Of a stretch of 64,000 nt of DNA, positions 46,784 through 59,570 are shown in pieces. A model generated the notes under the pieces. That model did no database searches, had not been told where the DNA came from, and saw only the letters and a list, made by a program, of their open reading frames with translations. Within the stretch, counting starts at the first letter, position 1, and each line of letters opens with the position of its first letter. Origin of the DNA: Eumeta japonica. Taxonomy: Eukaryota > Arthropoda > Insecta > Lepidoptera > Psychidae. The stretch spans positions 62,001 through 126,000 of the forward strand of contig BGZK01001436.1 of NCBI GenBank assembly GCA_005406025.1, written 5' to 3'. Made by a program: the position numbers and the translations under genes.

Positions 46784-49572
46784 CTGAAAACAAAAAATGG
46801 AACACAGTTAATTACAATGTAGTTTCATTTTACAATTTAGATACCGACTGCTTATGAAAATGTGTTCCGATCAAACTTTCTCTATGGCAATTTCTGTGCA
46901 TCTCTTTTAAATTTTAAATACGATATTATTATTTAATCTGGTATATTTCTTCAAATTTTAAAATAATTGTTTTATTGGAACATGTTTATGAACATATAAA
47001 GTACAATAATGACATTACAATTATTTAAAAAGAAAATCGTTTCGTGTCCTTATAACGGAACTCTGCATTTTCGAAATTCAGTAATTAGTATTTCTTTCAA
47101 ATTAGAAGGTAACGCTTTGAAGCATTAAGAATTAACAAACTGATTAATAATTCTTTAACTGAAACCAAATTTAAAATCACTCGTTCTATTCCTCATAGAG
47201 AACATTTCATCATCGGACGTGGATTATTTACTTGACTTGGTCATTAACAGCCTCCAAGCCGTAATAGGCTAATGTAAAATTATTGTTTAAAATTATACCT
47301 CTCTGGGGGGATGCCAAAACAACTAAAACAACAAAATTCCAACGTAAGAAACAACAATATTGTAATCTTTCAATGTCATTAATTATTAACAAGTAGAAAA
47401 AAAGCAAATACATGCAGCATAGCAAAGCGAAAACGTCTTTCCCCTTTCAAAACAACAAAAGGCATCAATTCTAAATCGTTTAAATCGAGATTCCATTTCA
47501 ACTTTTTTTGTCGAACTACAAAGATGAGAATTATCATTAAATGTGTGACTGTATGATTACCTAAATGTAAAAAAGTAAATGTTTCGATTAATAATTTCTA
47601 TCAAGTGTACAGCTAATCTTAGTTATCGCCATCATCTATTAATTATTATTAGTAACAAGATCATTTTATCTATCTTCATGAACATAAGCAAACCCGCAAA
47701 AGATTTATTAAGGCACTGGTTTATTATTTTAGTATTATTTAAGTCTGGTTTTGGTAAAACTGTAATATTACTATATATTTCTTTACTACTATAACAACCT
47801 ACCGTGACTTCGCCCACAGTATATATTATATTTTTTAAATATCTCGAAATATTGAATTAAGTATATCAGATTTAGATTCACTTCCATCTCAAAATAATAT
47901 TTCCTCTTTTTTGAAAACTGGGTTTCATTTAAACATATTTTTACACCATAGTTTGATAATTACCACAATTTTACTTGAAAGAAAGTTAAATGAAACCACG
48001 GTCTCAAACTTGGTAATACATAAAATTTTTTCTTCCCGAGGGATTTCAAAAAAAAAAGCTTTAATATCACTGTCCAAAATACAAACCAAAAATTTTAAGA
48101 TTGTCTAAGCATCTATTTTCACTTCTTTAAAATATTTAAAGAAGTTTGTATCGGGTACCTGTTTTTAATAATTTAATGACAACGCTAATGATGAGCAGCA
48201 GATCAATTCTGCAAACTTAAAACGATTCAATAGGTATTATTATGACGTCAAAATTAAGTCAATCCAGGCTGCGCGGCGGCAACCCTTCACTACCCTTTTC
48301 AGCCTGGGGGCATTATGACGTTACAATGACATCGACTTAGTCATTTTAAAATTACAGAATTGGTCCGCTGATAGCAATGCAAAAGTTTTTAATACGGCAG
48401 AGATAGAAGGTAAACATAATTAGATGCTCAATTATATTTCTTTTGCTTTCGGTTTAGGATATTTCACATTGAAAATATTTCTACTGTTGTCCAGTACATT
48501 ACAAAAATTCGTTTCGTTTTGAAAGCTTTCAAAATTATGAAATTGTGATTGCGTTTGTAATTTTACAGTTAGGTAAAAAATTACCAATTTTACAATGACC
48601 AGTAATTTTATTTTATGAATAAATTTTAATACTTATACCATATCAATATGAACATATGGTAATATAAACATATGTCTGTATTTTATTTTGCTACGCATAT
48701 GTACAGTTCTATGATAATTATGCTATAAAAGATTACACAAAATATGTTATGCAGAGTTTTGCAACGTCACACTGTAATAAAAATGAGTTATGGTCTACGC
48801 TCAAAACTAACTAGTCAATGACACTTAAGCGTGTCGAGGTCAGACAATTTTTTTTTATGCAGAATAATGCTTTGTCTCTTTCTACAGCATTAAAGTAATA
48901 TACCCTTCTTTATTTAAGAAGAAATTGTGAAACAATTGTTAAGTAAAACAGACTTTGAATGTGAACTAAATATGCTGCATTTTAAATAAAATGACACAAT
49001 AAAGCTACTTCTGTTCATGGACACATTACCATTACCTTATATAGAAATACATATATTTATATGAAGAAATATATTTATGTTTTGATAAAAAAAAAAAAAC
49101 ATAGACATCCTATATATGTAAAAAAAAAAACTCATTTACGTTATGTTTCCGTTAAAAAGTTTCTATTGTTGGAGCAACATTTCAAGTTTACATCGTTTTA
49201 ATATTGTATGAACAATAATAATTGCACTTTAGTTTTAAAAACCTTAAGCTTATAATAAAATTACACCAAATCTTATGAAAGTACATCGTCTAAAGAAAAA
49301 GTTAACATAGAATATTCTAAATATGGAATGCCATTAAAAGTTTAAATCTTAGAAAAGTTCTGAATTATCTTCTCTTATTGTTTTCCAAATTAATTTTACA
49401 AGAGGAGGTACTTAGGTTAAGTATACATATAGCTATTATAATTTTATATTTTAGATAAAAGTATATTAGGTAGGTAAATTGGATATTTGTCATATAAAAA
49501 TAGAGACTCACAGTTCTATAGGGAAGATTGTAAATATTAACAGTCATATTTACATGCACTATTCTTACCTTA
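46784..49572. other. AT-rich non-coding stretch
   Basis: Probably intron upstream of the signal-peptide exon on the minus strand. No supported gene. A GC-rich phrase with an 8-bp inverted repeat (ccaggctg / cagcctgg) lies at 48264-48310. Confidence 0.55.
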
Positions 49573-50851
49573 TCCGGTGTACCGGTATGAAATGAGCGTT
49601 TTTTTGTGAAAATAAAATATTAATTTTGATTAGATAAAAAAAATAAATTTATTCAAAATATTGTCCATCACTTTCTACACATTTTGTCCACCTTTTTGGT
49701 AATTTGTGGATACCGTGCCAATAGAAATGTTCTTCTTTTGAAGCAAACCAATCAGACACCCAATTTTCCACTTCCGCGTAGGAATCAAACCGCTGCTCAG
49801 CCAATGCGTGTCCCATCGATGAAAATAAATGGTAATCGGAAGGAGCCAAGTCCGGTGAATACGGCGGGTGGGGTAGCAACTCCCAGCCAAGTACTTTGAT
49901 TGTATCCTGAACCTCTTTTGCTTTGTGTGCAGGTGCATTGTCGTGTAACAAAATTACTTTGCCGTGTCTTCTGGCCCATTCTGGTTGTTTTTCGATCAAT
50001 GCGTTGTTCAAATCGATCATTTGTTGTTTGTAGCAACTAGTATTAACAGTTTCACCAGGTTTTAGGAGTTCATAATACACCACACCCTTCTGATCCCACC
50101 AAACACAGAGCATTGCCTTCTTCCGAAACGATCTGGTTTCGCGGTCGATGCTGATGGTTGTCCCGGATTAACCCATGATTTTCTCCGTTTAGGATTCTTA
50201 AAATAAATCCATTTTCATCGCCACTGACAATTCGATGCAAACTGATTTTCTTTCGTGTCTTTGAAGCAAAATTTCACAAGTGTTTTTTCGGTTTTCCATT
50301 TGTCTTTCATTCAATTCATGAGGCACCCATTTTCCACACTTTCGAATTTTTCCCATAGCTTTCAAACGGTCTGAAATTGTTTGTTGTGCAACATTTAACA
50401 TATCTGCCATTTGCTTCTGACTCAAAGTATCATCTTCATCCAATATTGCTTGCAGTTTAACGTCTTCGAATTTTTTTGGTGGTCTTCCACGTTCTTTATT
50501 TCTCACATCAAAATCATTACACTTGAATCGTTGAAACCATCTCTTGCATGTTGCTTCTGATAGAGCATGATCACCATATGCTTCGACAAGCATTCGATGT
50601 GATTCTGCAGCATTTTTTTTCAAATGGAAACAAAAAATTAATGCTTTCCGCAAATCATCACTTTCCGGCACAAAATTTGACATTTTTAACACAATCAAAA
50701 AATATGATGTTGTTTGTTTACTAACTCTTAGGTTATTGAATGTTTGACAGATGTCATGCCAACCAAACAGAAAAAAAATGGAGGCTCATTCACAACAAAT
50801 AACCCCTACCAACACATTTGTATCTTAACGCTCACTTCATACCGGTACACC
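49573..50851 (-). mobile_element. mariner transposon, nearly full length
   Basis: The termini are inverted: GGTGTACCGGTATGAAATG (from 49576) on the left and the complement of GGTGTACCGGTATGAAGTG on the right, ending at 50851. That is 22 of the first 23 bases. A TA dinucleotide borders each end (49571-49572 and 50852-50853), the mariner target duplication. The left end has three extra bases (tcc) between TA and the repeat. The length of about 1.28 kb is normal for mariner. The transposase is on the minus strand and inactivated. The close match between the two terminal repeats and the few lesions suggest a fairly recent insertion. Confidence 0.95.
49649..50683 (-). pseudogene. mariner transposase, three frame lesions
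   Basis: The start is the ATG at 50683-50681 (MSNFVPESDDLRKALIFCFH); an upstream alternative start is not needed. The N-terminal part, to about residue 145, carries the helix-turn-helix paired-like region, including CKRWFQRF and the GRPPKKFED linker, and binds the element's ends. The C-terminal part holds the catalytic core: LLHDNAP and PYSPDLAPSDYHLF, with exactly 34 residues between the two aspartates (D34D), then WHGIHKLPKRW. The first catalytic aspartate (GDE) is still encoded at 50219-50217 but in another frame. One-base losses at about 50245, 50213 and 50120 split the frame into 50683-50198 and 50113-49649. The family is usually about 345 residues, and the remaining pieces add up to that. 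It cannot make active transposase as it stands. Confidence 0.95.
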
Positions 50852-52884
50852 TAATATAATTATGTATATCAAATAATTTCAAATGAATCAGTATATTAAA
50901 AAAAAATGGATATTTTTTCATTCTTTAAATTTTATTTAAATTTAGTTTAAAATGTAAAATAAAGGCAATTTGGGTCTATAACTTATTATTACAATTCAAT
51001 CAAATAACTGCTATTAAAACTGACCTCAACCTTACAGAAATTACTGCAATGTCATTTTGAAGCAGAACTATCTTTCGACTGTAACATCATAATAGAAAAA
51101 AAATGTTAATACTCCACACTTAAACTTAGAAGCCTTGTTGTTTATCAGACTTAATCCATGGCAATAAGTCAGCAGGGTTTTGCGATCTCATTACAAATGA
51201 CCATGTTGCAAACTATTTGCTTTCCACTTACCAAAACTTTAATTTATCCATAATCAGTACTGTCCATAATAATCTGGATATCAGAGTATGAAAACACTTT
51301 AAATTTAGTATATTACATTTCTAATGTCCTTCTCACCCTATTCATTATTTGAGCATGTAGCAGGGCAGTATTCGGTTCAAGCATGTGGGACGAAATGCAA
51401 GATTTCAGACATACAAGGTACGTTTACAAAGTGCCATCCTTGCAATTTTCAGATACAAGCAATAACTGAATCCTTCGAAAAGATGCATCAGCATAACAAG
51501 TCGTACCAAACATAAACTGAGGCAACGTATCATAAGACCTAAAATCATATTTTTAAGTTTTGGAGACGCTCCCACCTCATGAAAATGCAAGGCGGAGTCC
51601 CGGCCCAACTTCAATAACAACTATAGCATATAAATCTTAAATGACATAATCGATGAACCTACAGGCCTTAATGGATTAAACATGAACACAGTAAAATTTG
51701 AATATTTTTCTTTTTGCATATAAGTCAGTTTCATTAAAGAGCGGGCATGTGCCTTTATCTGCCTTAATGTCATATTCTAAAACCTTATTTTTTTTATTAC
51801 ATTTTCAGTGTTTTAAGTCAACTTGATCAAAATATCTCTGGTTTAAAATATTTGAATTTGTTTCAACATACACCAAACATAAGGATTGAAACAATCTTTT
51901 CTAAATAACCCAATCAGTTCACTTTTAACTTCCTATAGAAAACCAACATGATCTGTCACACGGGGGTATATCATCAATATAAGTATTTGTTTCGACAGCA
52001 TAAGCTGCAAGGAGAAACTGATTGTGATACCTCTTAATCGATTCTAGGAGACATTGTTTCAATCAAAAATTTGAACACTTCAGACCACCAGTAACGGTAA
52101 ATAAAATATAGGCTTCATAGAATATATTGCAACTGTCTGTGAAGTCCCTTTATACAAATCCGTGAAAAATAATTTTAATGTCACTAAACAAGAAAAAAGA
52201 TGAATTTGGATTAAGATGAATATGATTTTGTATGACTGGTAATTTAATAAGATGACAATAAAATTTAAAGATACTGCTAATTTGGAGTTCATGTACGCAT
52301 AGAAATGACACAAAATTTAGTTATTTTTCTGACCTCATTGAGCACAACATGGTGGTACAGACAGTAAGCTGCTGACTTGTAAGCATCATAGTTATGTCAA
52401 ATATTTTGATGTATTCCACTGTAAGTATTCATTATCTTTCATAGTATTCATAATTAGTTTTGAATTAATTTTCTAGAGGCAGAAAACTTTAAATGTTTGC
52501 TGAAAATCTATCCCCAATTTACCAACTCCTCAACAAGTTTATGAGACATCAACTGAAAATTCATTATTTTTTTAAAATTATTGTACTCCCTAAAGATTTT
52601 AATTTTCACAAATTCTTATTTTCTCAGAAAACCAGAACTGACCCATTACATCACCTAGTTTATTATCAGTCTCACATATAACAAAAATAGTTGATATAAT
52701 ATTGTTACAAGTTGTTTACTTACAATTAGTGGACGCTGCTACAATGTTACAAAACAATTTATTCTGTGAGACCCCGGCTGGTTTTTTACTTTCAAACAGC
52801 TAATAGATTCTAGAAATTTAAGTTTGAACTTAATAAAATAAGAGATTTCGAATGATTAAAGTTTATACCATAAAGATTCAAATT
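50852..52884. other. AT-rich non-coding stretch
   Basis: No supported gene. A minus-strand donor-like cacttaccaa at 51226-51235 and another at 52721 lack open exons beside them. Confidence 0.6.
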
Positions 52885-52936
52885 TAGAGGCATAACCAAA
52901 CTATGAGCTATTGCTCATAGTTTGGTTATGCCTCTA
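52885..52936. repeat. perfect inverted repeat, 24-bp arms, 4-nt loop
   Basis: Bases 52885-52908 (tagaggcataaccaaactat, then gagc) are exactly reverse-complemented at 52913-52936, with only tatt between. There is no mismatch. The geometry is the same as the 285-348 hairpin but the sequence is unrelated. Confidence 0.97.
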
Positions 52937-53886
52937 TTATAGGTTTGTTATTACGAAAACATCAATATATTGTTGATGCAGTTTTCTTGGGCTATTTCAA
53001 ACAATTTATGTTACAGTTCAAATTGTTTATATATGAATAAACTAAGATATCAACAGTTTTATTTATTTGAAAATATATGTTGCTGAACCCTTTTATCACA
53101 GTTTGTTTGTTTGTACGAACATTTAGCCTTAACCTGTAACCTAATGATTGCTTAATAGAAAGAACTGATCCCCAGTATCAAAATTAAATTTGCATCAGTG
53201 GTGTCAATGTGAGGATTCAGACAAAATTTTCATGATCTGTATCTTCTATTAGTTTTATTTGACTCTCTAACACATATGAGTTTCATGATTCTGCTTTTAA
53301 CAAATGGAACATTGGCTTTTTATGCTATTGTGAAAAAAAAATAGATTTGAAATTATGGTATTTCTGTGCCCTTGCACAGGCAGTACTTTAAGATGGAGAA
53401 CTATTTTACAAGGTTATAGTCCTTTTTTTAAAATAACAGTTCTGTCATAGTAGTAATTGTACAAAATCTACTCTATCGAAATGGTGAACCCTGTTTGTGT
53501 TGATATCAAACTTTTTAGAAAAGAGAGACTTAAGTAGCATATCCCAACTAGTTGTCTAGATTTGCCTAGAAATGCCTATGGGTTGTCTAGATTTTTCAAA
53601 GCGCAGTTATAGTTGCTGTTGAACTCCAGATATAAGCGACCATATTGCAGCTGCAGTCTGCAGTTCCTTTCTGCATACAAGGGAAATCTAACAAAATATA
53701 AATCATGGGTTTAAGTTTGATAAACTCCTTCCCATCAGGCTGGTATTTCAATATTAGGAAGTTTGGAAATTTTAACTTTGAAGGAATTTTGTAATATTTG
53801 TCTTCAACTAATGAAGTCACCCTGGTTATCGTTATTATATAACAATAAAATATCCAATTGAATATTCTCGTAATCTTCAAACCTAC
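52937..53886. other. AT-rich non-coding stretch
   Basis: No supported gene. A short direct repeat, gttgtctagatttgcctag / gttgtctagattttt, lies near 53551-53597. Confidence 0.6.
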
Positions 53887-54033
53887 TCATGAACCTGTCC
53901 TTCCACGTCCGCAGAACTTCCGAATCGCCGAGAGCAAACTTGCTGGGTCGTTGGCGAAATTAATGAAACGGATTAGTCTACCTTTTAAATTATCCCTCTC
54001 ATTAATCAAACGCTTTGATTCGTCGCCCTGCAT
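53887..54033 (-). pseudogene. short gag-like fragment of an LTR retrotransposon
   Basis: From an ATG at 54033 the minus strand reads 48 codons to TGA at 53887-53889. The phrase KRLINERDNLKGRLIRFINF followed by ANDPASLLSAIRK resembles the start of Pao/BEL- or gypsy-type gag proteins, where a charged leucine-rich helix of the form L..R..LK..LTRF opens the protein. Codons are GC-mixed against AT-rich flanks. No LTR, protease or RT follows, so this is at most a fragment. A small host coiled-coil exon is the alternative. Confidence 0.3.
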
Positions 54034-56097
54034 CGTGAATGCTTCGCCAACGCACTTATAGCAGCACAAACAACTTAAACATACGCGGATTTAGATGAAA
54101 ACGCAAGAAACGTTCAAAATAAACAAAAGACTGTTTACATGCACGGTCAAAACAAATTCCCGCGTTTTCAACCTTTGCCTTATCTATGGTACGTCCGATC
54201 CGACCATAGCATCTGTAATTGAAATGTTGAATTCTAATATCTCACTTTGTTTTTTGGGATGATTTTCAATAATTTTATTGAAAATAAGCCTCAGTTTTTG
54301 TTTTCGTTTTCTGCAATAGCTAGTAACTGTAATTCGAGACTCGCGGTAAGAAAACATGTCGATTTAACTACTTGGGTTAGAAACACCACAAGTTCTGTAA
54401 AATAAAAGAAAAAGGCTGATTACAAAAAATCTGCTCTTAATTTACGACCTTTTAACGTAGTGCCTTGTGTTTTATTTGATTTTTTATTTGCGTTAAAAGA
54501 AAAAGTTACCTTTTTTAATAGATTGCTAAATTATTAAAAGTTAATTATTTTTTAATAGAGGAAACATTCAATACGTGTTAATATAATAAAACATATATTT
54601 TTTTTACTTTTTACATTTTATCAGATGCGCCCCCTTTGCTTAGAAATGTAGTATAACTTGTTATGAGTATATATAAGTACATATTAGCTTTTTAAAATTC
54701 TGATTAAGGGTGTCATACTTTACTTGTCCACTCTGGGTCACCGCGATTCGAGAGCTGCCCACAGCCATTATAATCAATCCGGTGATGACCGACGACTTTT
54801 TTGTAATTTGCAAGGCGATTTTAAAGCCACAACCACCATTCATATGAAAGCATTGCGTGATTCAGGCGCAATTTTACCCACGTTAGAAACCGTAAACATA
54901 AAAACAGCGACCCTCTTTTCAATAGTCACATCATAAATAAACAGAGTAAGAATTAAAATAAATACTACAGCGACGTTTTTATTCAAAACTATAAAATTAT
55001 TGATTTATCGATTCTGTCTGCCCGTAGCCACTCAGTGCTACTTACTATTGCTATTTATAATACGGAAACCCTTGATCTACGACCACCTACATAGTTTCAA
55101 GTATTCTAATAATACTTTGAACTAATAAGCACAATTTTAAGTCATCGATGATCGACATGAGCGTACTTCATGATCCATCGATCATTAAATCGATTCACTA
55201 ATGGATTTGTTTATTATTTTATATCGAATCTGCAAACTGGGCTGCTAAATTCTTTTCATTCGGGCGCCAGTTTAGGTAATTTTTTTTTGTGTATATAAAA
55301 TTATACATTGCCTGAAAATTTATTATATAAGCACCTCGTTAATTAAGTACTTGACATTTTTCGCTGAATATTATTGTAAAATGCTTTGATTGTCTAGAAC
55401 TTCTCAAAACTCCTGTATATTCATTTTAGAAAATAACTCGAAATAGATTTCGTAAGGCAATAGGAGCTACGAATGATCTTTGCAATAACAATACAATTCA
55501 TTTTCTAACATAAGATCCGGAGCACTTGTAACTAAACTAATCATATATTTTCCCATATGTAACTATAACCATTTATCTTCTGGCATTATTCTTTTTAAGT
55601 AATTGCGGTATATGAACGATCAGTGCTTTGCCAACTAAATCAGACGGCCAGCGACTAGGCGGGCGCTACTAAGTCGTAGGTCCGGGACGTTGTCACTGCA
55701 TCGTGGACGATGGTCGTTAGCAGTCCTTCTCGTCACAGAAACACCTCAATCTTAAATAACATTGCGGTAAGGTGCATGCACCCGCAATGGAATTACAAAT
55801 GTCCGACACACCCATTAATCCAAACGTAGGCACATAATAACTACGGGAGGTCAGGAAGTTCGCGGAATAGAGGCCATGGCGGACGCTGGGCGTAACCATT
55901 TACCCCACGCACCTGCAAAGCCACTTTTCATTAGTGTAATCACCAAGTTATGCCCCAATCGAACCATTAGTGTACCAGATGTTATCAAATATACAAGTCA
56001 ATTTGGAAAATGCAAAGTGTAATAAACCAAATCCGAGCAATTATATATCAACAATTATATATAAATATACCTATTTTAGCATATTTTCGGCATATTT
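54034..56097. other. mostly AT-rich, two anonymous GC-richer patches
   Basis: Apart from the candidate at 54722-54843, a GC-richer patch at 55640-55915 (with gccatggcggacgctgggcg) has a 60-codon minus-strand frame of no known family. It may be a repeat fragment. Nothing else is supported. Confidence 0.45.
54722..54843 (-). CDS. weak candidate first exon with a hydrophobic segment
   Basis: A minus-strand ATG at 54843, preceded in frame by a stop, opens 40 codons. It has a cysteine-containing start (MNGGCGFKIALQITKK) and then a hydrophobic run, SSVITGLIIMAVGSS. It ends at a possible donor, GGACAA|GTAAAG, near 54722. The layout of a short cytoplasmic start plus one membrane helix recalls the N-terminus of tetraspanins, but sequence support is thin. 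Without splicing the frame reaches a stop at 54661. Confidence 0.2.
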
Positions 56098-56652
56098 AAG
56101 GTTCCGTATCTCAAAAGGAAAGACGGAACCCTTATAGGATGACTTTATTGTCCGTCCGTCTGTCTGTCAAAACCCTTTATCTCGGAAACGCGTGAAGGTA
56201 TCCAATTGAAATTAAAACCATATACTCAAGTCTACAGTTTCTTAAATGTATGAAAATATCAAACTTTTAAGTTAACGCGAAAAAAAAGATCCAGCAATTT
56301 ATGCCTTATATTTTGACAATCTCAAGGGAATCAAAATTTATAGGGTATTTTCGGTTAACCTAGAACTATGAAATATGAAATCAAGTAATGCCGTATTATA
56401 CTACAAGTATAGGAAACAATTCGAAAATCATACATTTACATTTAAAACATAAAAGTAACTTTGATTAGGTTACCTAACTGATTTAGGTACGAACTGTTAG
56501 TATAACAATAATTTCCTATAAATATGTAGTTTGGAAGCTGTATTTCAGGAAAAACTCGGAAAAAACTGCGAGACTCGATTCCTGAACTATTTATAATATG
56601 TACCTGAAAATTTGTACGGAACCCTCGGTGGGCGAGTTCGACTCGCACTTGT
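56098..56652 (+). repeat. 'ggttccgtat' dispersed repeat, most complete copy
   Basis: It starts aaggttccgtatctcaaaag with cttataggatgactttattg and a gtccgtctgtctgtc run, and ends in gtacggaaccctcggtgggc followed by gagttcgactcgcacttg. The same start and end occur, inverted and similarly spaced, at 15998-16566, and fragments lie at 24058 and 11334. I recognise this as a common lepidopteran repeat of about 0.5 kb. It has no coding capacity. Confidence 0.75.
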
Positions 56653-58947
56653 TTTGAGAGTATAAAGGAACTGTTTGATCGACATAAGAAATGTGTTGGG
56701 GTTGAGCGTAAATATAATAAAACAAAAAAAGTGGCATTTTCTATTTTTCACTTTCCTCTCTATTCCGTGAAGTTTTTCACCTCGCTTCTTGCAGTAAAAA
56801 GCGTATTTGCCTAATATAAGTAAGTTACACATCTAGTAACATTGAAAATAGACAAGCCGAGGACGAGACAAGAATGAAAACGATGATGGGGACTAAAATA
56901 AAAAAAATAAGTGCACAAAGGGACCGACTGTCGACACCTAAGTACCTCAAGTTCGTCATCGTCAACTTGTCTAAACATAACTTATCACCTCCCGAGGCCT
57001 AAACGTACGACAACGTTTCATCTAGCTCCTCGACCGTAGCTGTTATCGACTATTTTCTTTAGGTGGTCAGGGCATCTGCATCTAAAACATGCTCTATCTT
57101 GGTACGTGACTAAACTGTGAACGCTCCAAAAGCGAAAATAAACACAATATGTGTCAGCATGATATGTTAATGACCTTTATCTAAACTAAACAGGTATGAA
57201 CTTGGCTACTTTATCGTAAAAAATCGGACTAGCGAGAGTCGGTATGATATATGTGTTTAGTTCTTCAGATACGTATATACATTTAACGTTCCAATGTTTT
57301 TGTGTACGATATGGAGTTTGTAAAATGTGTTAGAAAATTTTAACTACATTGAAACAAAAATGTCATGTAATACTACTTGCATTTTTTTGTAATACCTTTG
57401 TATCTACGAAAACAATTAATTAAACTTTATTTTTAATATGTAATAACACCTTTAGGGATGTATAAAACAAAATAAGAGCAAAATTTCATATTACAGAAAC
57501 GCGATTCAAAGGCAATGGCAAGCCAAAAAAAAAGCAAATTACAACTTTAATTTTTTGATGAACGCAAACATCAGAATTTCCTTGGCGTGATGGCTCTTAA
57601 TCATCCACTCTGGCCCTGAATCGAGATCTGTTATCACTAATATGCGCCACTAACAACCAAGACCGATAAGCTCTCATACATCCGGAGAAAAAAAAATCGG
57701 TTTAAGTTGAAAACTGTGTTAAGGAATCATCCATAAATTACGTCACACTTCACGCGCTTTGTAATTTTTATAAAATGTTTGACTTGAGTACTCTTAACGT
57801 ATTGAAAAACAACTTTAAATTGAAATATACATATAAAATTATACATTGCAATAGACTCAAAACATGTTTTTATTGGATAACCTTAATAATAATGAATAAA
57901 TGACTTTAAAGTGCCATTTTAACTCAATAATTCCGAAATTTAAAATATGTGACATCACGCTAGGGGCAGAGAGATATTATGTTCAGATGAAATTAGGACA
58001 ATAAGGACAAGAGGAGGGTCTCTGAAAATCATGAAATTCGTGTGATGTAACTTATGAATGATCCTTTATCTTTATAACTTATGAAGTAAATTCTATGATT
58101 CTATGATTTTTTTTTAAATTTTTCCACAGAAAATAATGTATGTACATAAACTCTCTATTTTCAACAGTCACTATGACAATACTTAAATAATCGAGAATGT
58201 AACAAAATTTTCAGTTACAGCAGAAAAAAGATAGAAATATTTAAAAAAACCATCGATTTGGCAAACTATACCATTGTCATCAAAATCTACAAGCTAAATC
58301 CACAAGTTTGTAAAACGTTACCGACTAATACTCATATGAATCCAGCATGAACCGTAGACATCTGCTTGTCTTTTTATATTGAGAATTAACATCTGTTACG
58401 ATATCGACGAGTCATATGAGAATCAGTTAAATAACAGAGTCGGTTAAAAAGACGTCCAATTTCTCGAAAAGAAAGAGATGACATTACGAATAGATTTGTC
58501 GTTTCTCTCCATCTTTTCCCTGTAACCTCGTCATTATCCATTTTATTATTTTCCTCAATTTCTGAAAAGACTTCCATCTATTTGCACAGCCGTGTCACTT
58601 GACAGCGAGAATTCGCGAATAAACTGAACGCGACTGTACAACTACTGATCGTTGTGGATTTAAAATAACAAATCCAAGGTTGACAATGAGTAATACCAGA
58701 GAAAATCTCATTTAGCAGTAGAGAGAGACAAAGATACATAGTTTTCTTGCTTATTCCTTGGAATTTAGTTTAATAATACAAAGTTTTAGAAATTGTGTAA
58801 AGAATCATAGGAAATAATTATTTTATTTTTACATTTATTAATTAAAGAATAAATTAACTACTAGATAAATTACGTCCTTTGAAACTAGTGCGATAGATAG
58901 TGACTCTGTACGTTCATATTTCATATTCATATTGATAAAAAAAAATT
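56653..58947. other. AT-rich non-coding stretch
   Basis: No supported gene and no repeat that I can name. Confidence 0.6.
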
Positions 58948-59316
58948 GGTTGCCTGTAAAGTCGGTATACGGGCGAAAGTTTTACGTGACAACGACTTTG
59001 AGTGGTAAAATCATTTTAATGTGAATATTCATTCGTATAGTAGGAAGAAGGATGAAATAATAGTAACAATTTAAAACATTTATTTATACAAAGAATTATA
59101 TTTAAAACATTAATTTATACAAAGAATCTCGCACTGAATTTCATATTAACAAAATTTTATTTTACCTTTACACATACATACGTATTTATATACAAATATA
59201 ACTACCTTCACATTATCACTACACAATCGTTTTACAATTAACTGGCAACGTGTAAACTTGTATGCAGGCGCCTAAGCGAAATAGAAGCGCAAGACATGAA
59301 CCGGTGTGTATGTCTA

Positions 59317-59348
<32 letters not shown>

Positions 59349-59570
59349 GCTCTTAGGCGGGCTAACTGTGCTCGAGTGGAAGGGACGCGTGCCTTTCAGT
59401 TTTATGTCTGTCTCTCTCGCTCTTAGGCGGGCTAACCATGCCGAGTGGAAGGGACGCGTGCCTCTCACTCGCTCTCATTGTGAGCGCATAACGTGAGCGG
59501 AGCGTAACGCAGTTTCTTGAAGTGTCACCCGGCAAACCAATTTATAAGACGTTGTCACGTCAAAATGTAA
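58948..59570 (-). mobile_element. non-autonomous TIR element, copy B
   Basis: This is the reverse-complement relative of copy A at 31210-31672. It begins (plus strand) ttggttgcctgtaaagtcgg, carries ttttacgtgacaacgacttt, the doubled aaaacattnatttatacaaa and ctcgcactgaatttcatatt, and ends at agacgttgtcacgtcaaaat. It is about 160 bp longer than copy A because of a CT microsatellite and a 70-bp tandem duplication inside. Confidence 0.75.
59313..59480. repeat. CT microsatellite plus 70-bp tandem duplication inside copy B
   Basis: A (CT)n run at 59317-59341 is followed by two copies of a unit with cgctcttaggcgggctaac and gagtggaagggacgcgtgcc, 70 bp apart (59341-59410 and 59411-59480). Confidence 0.9.
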
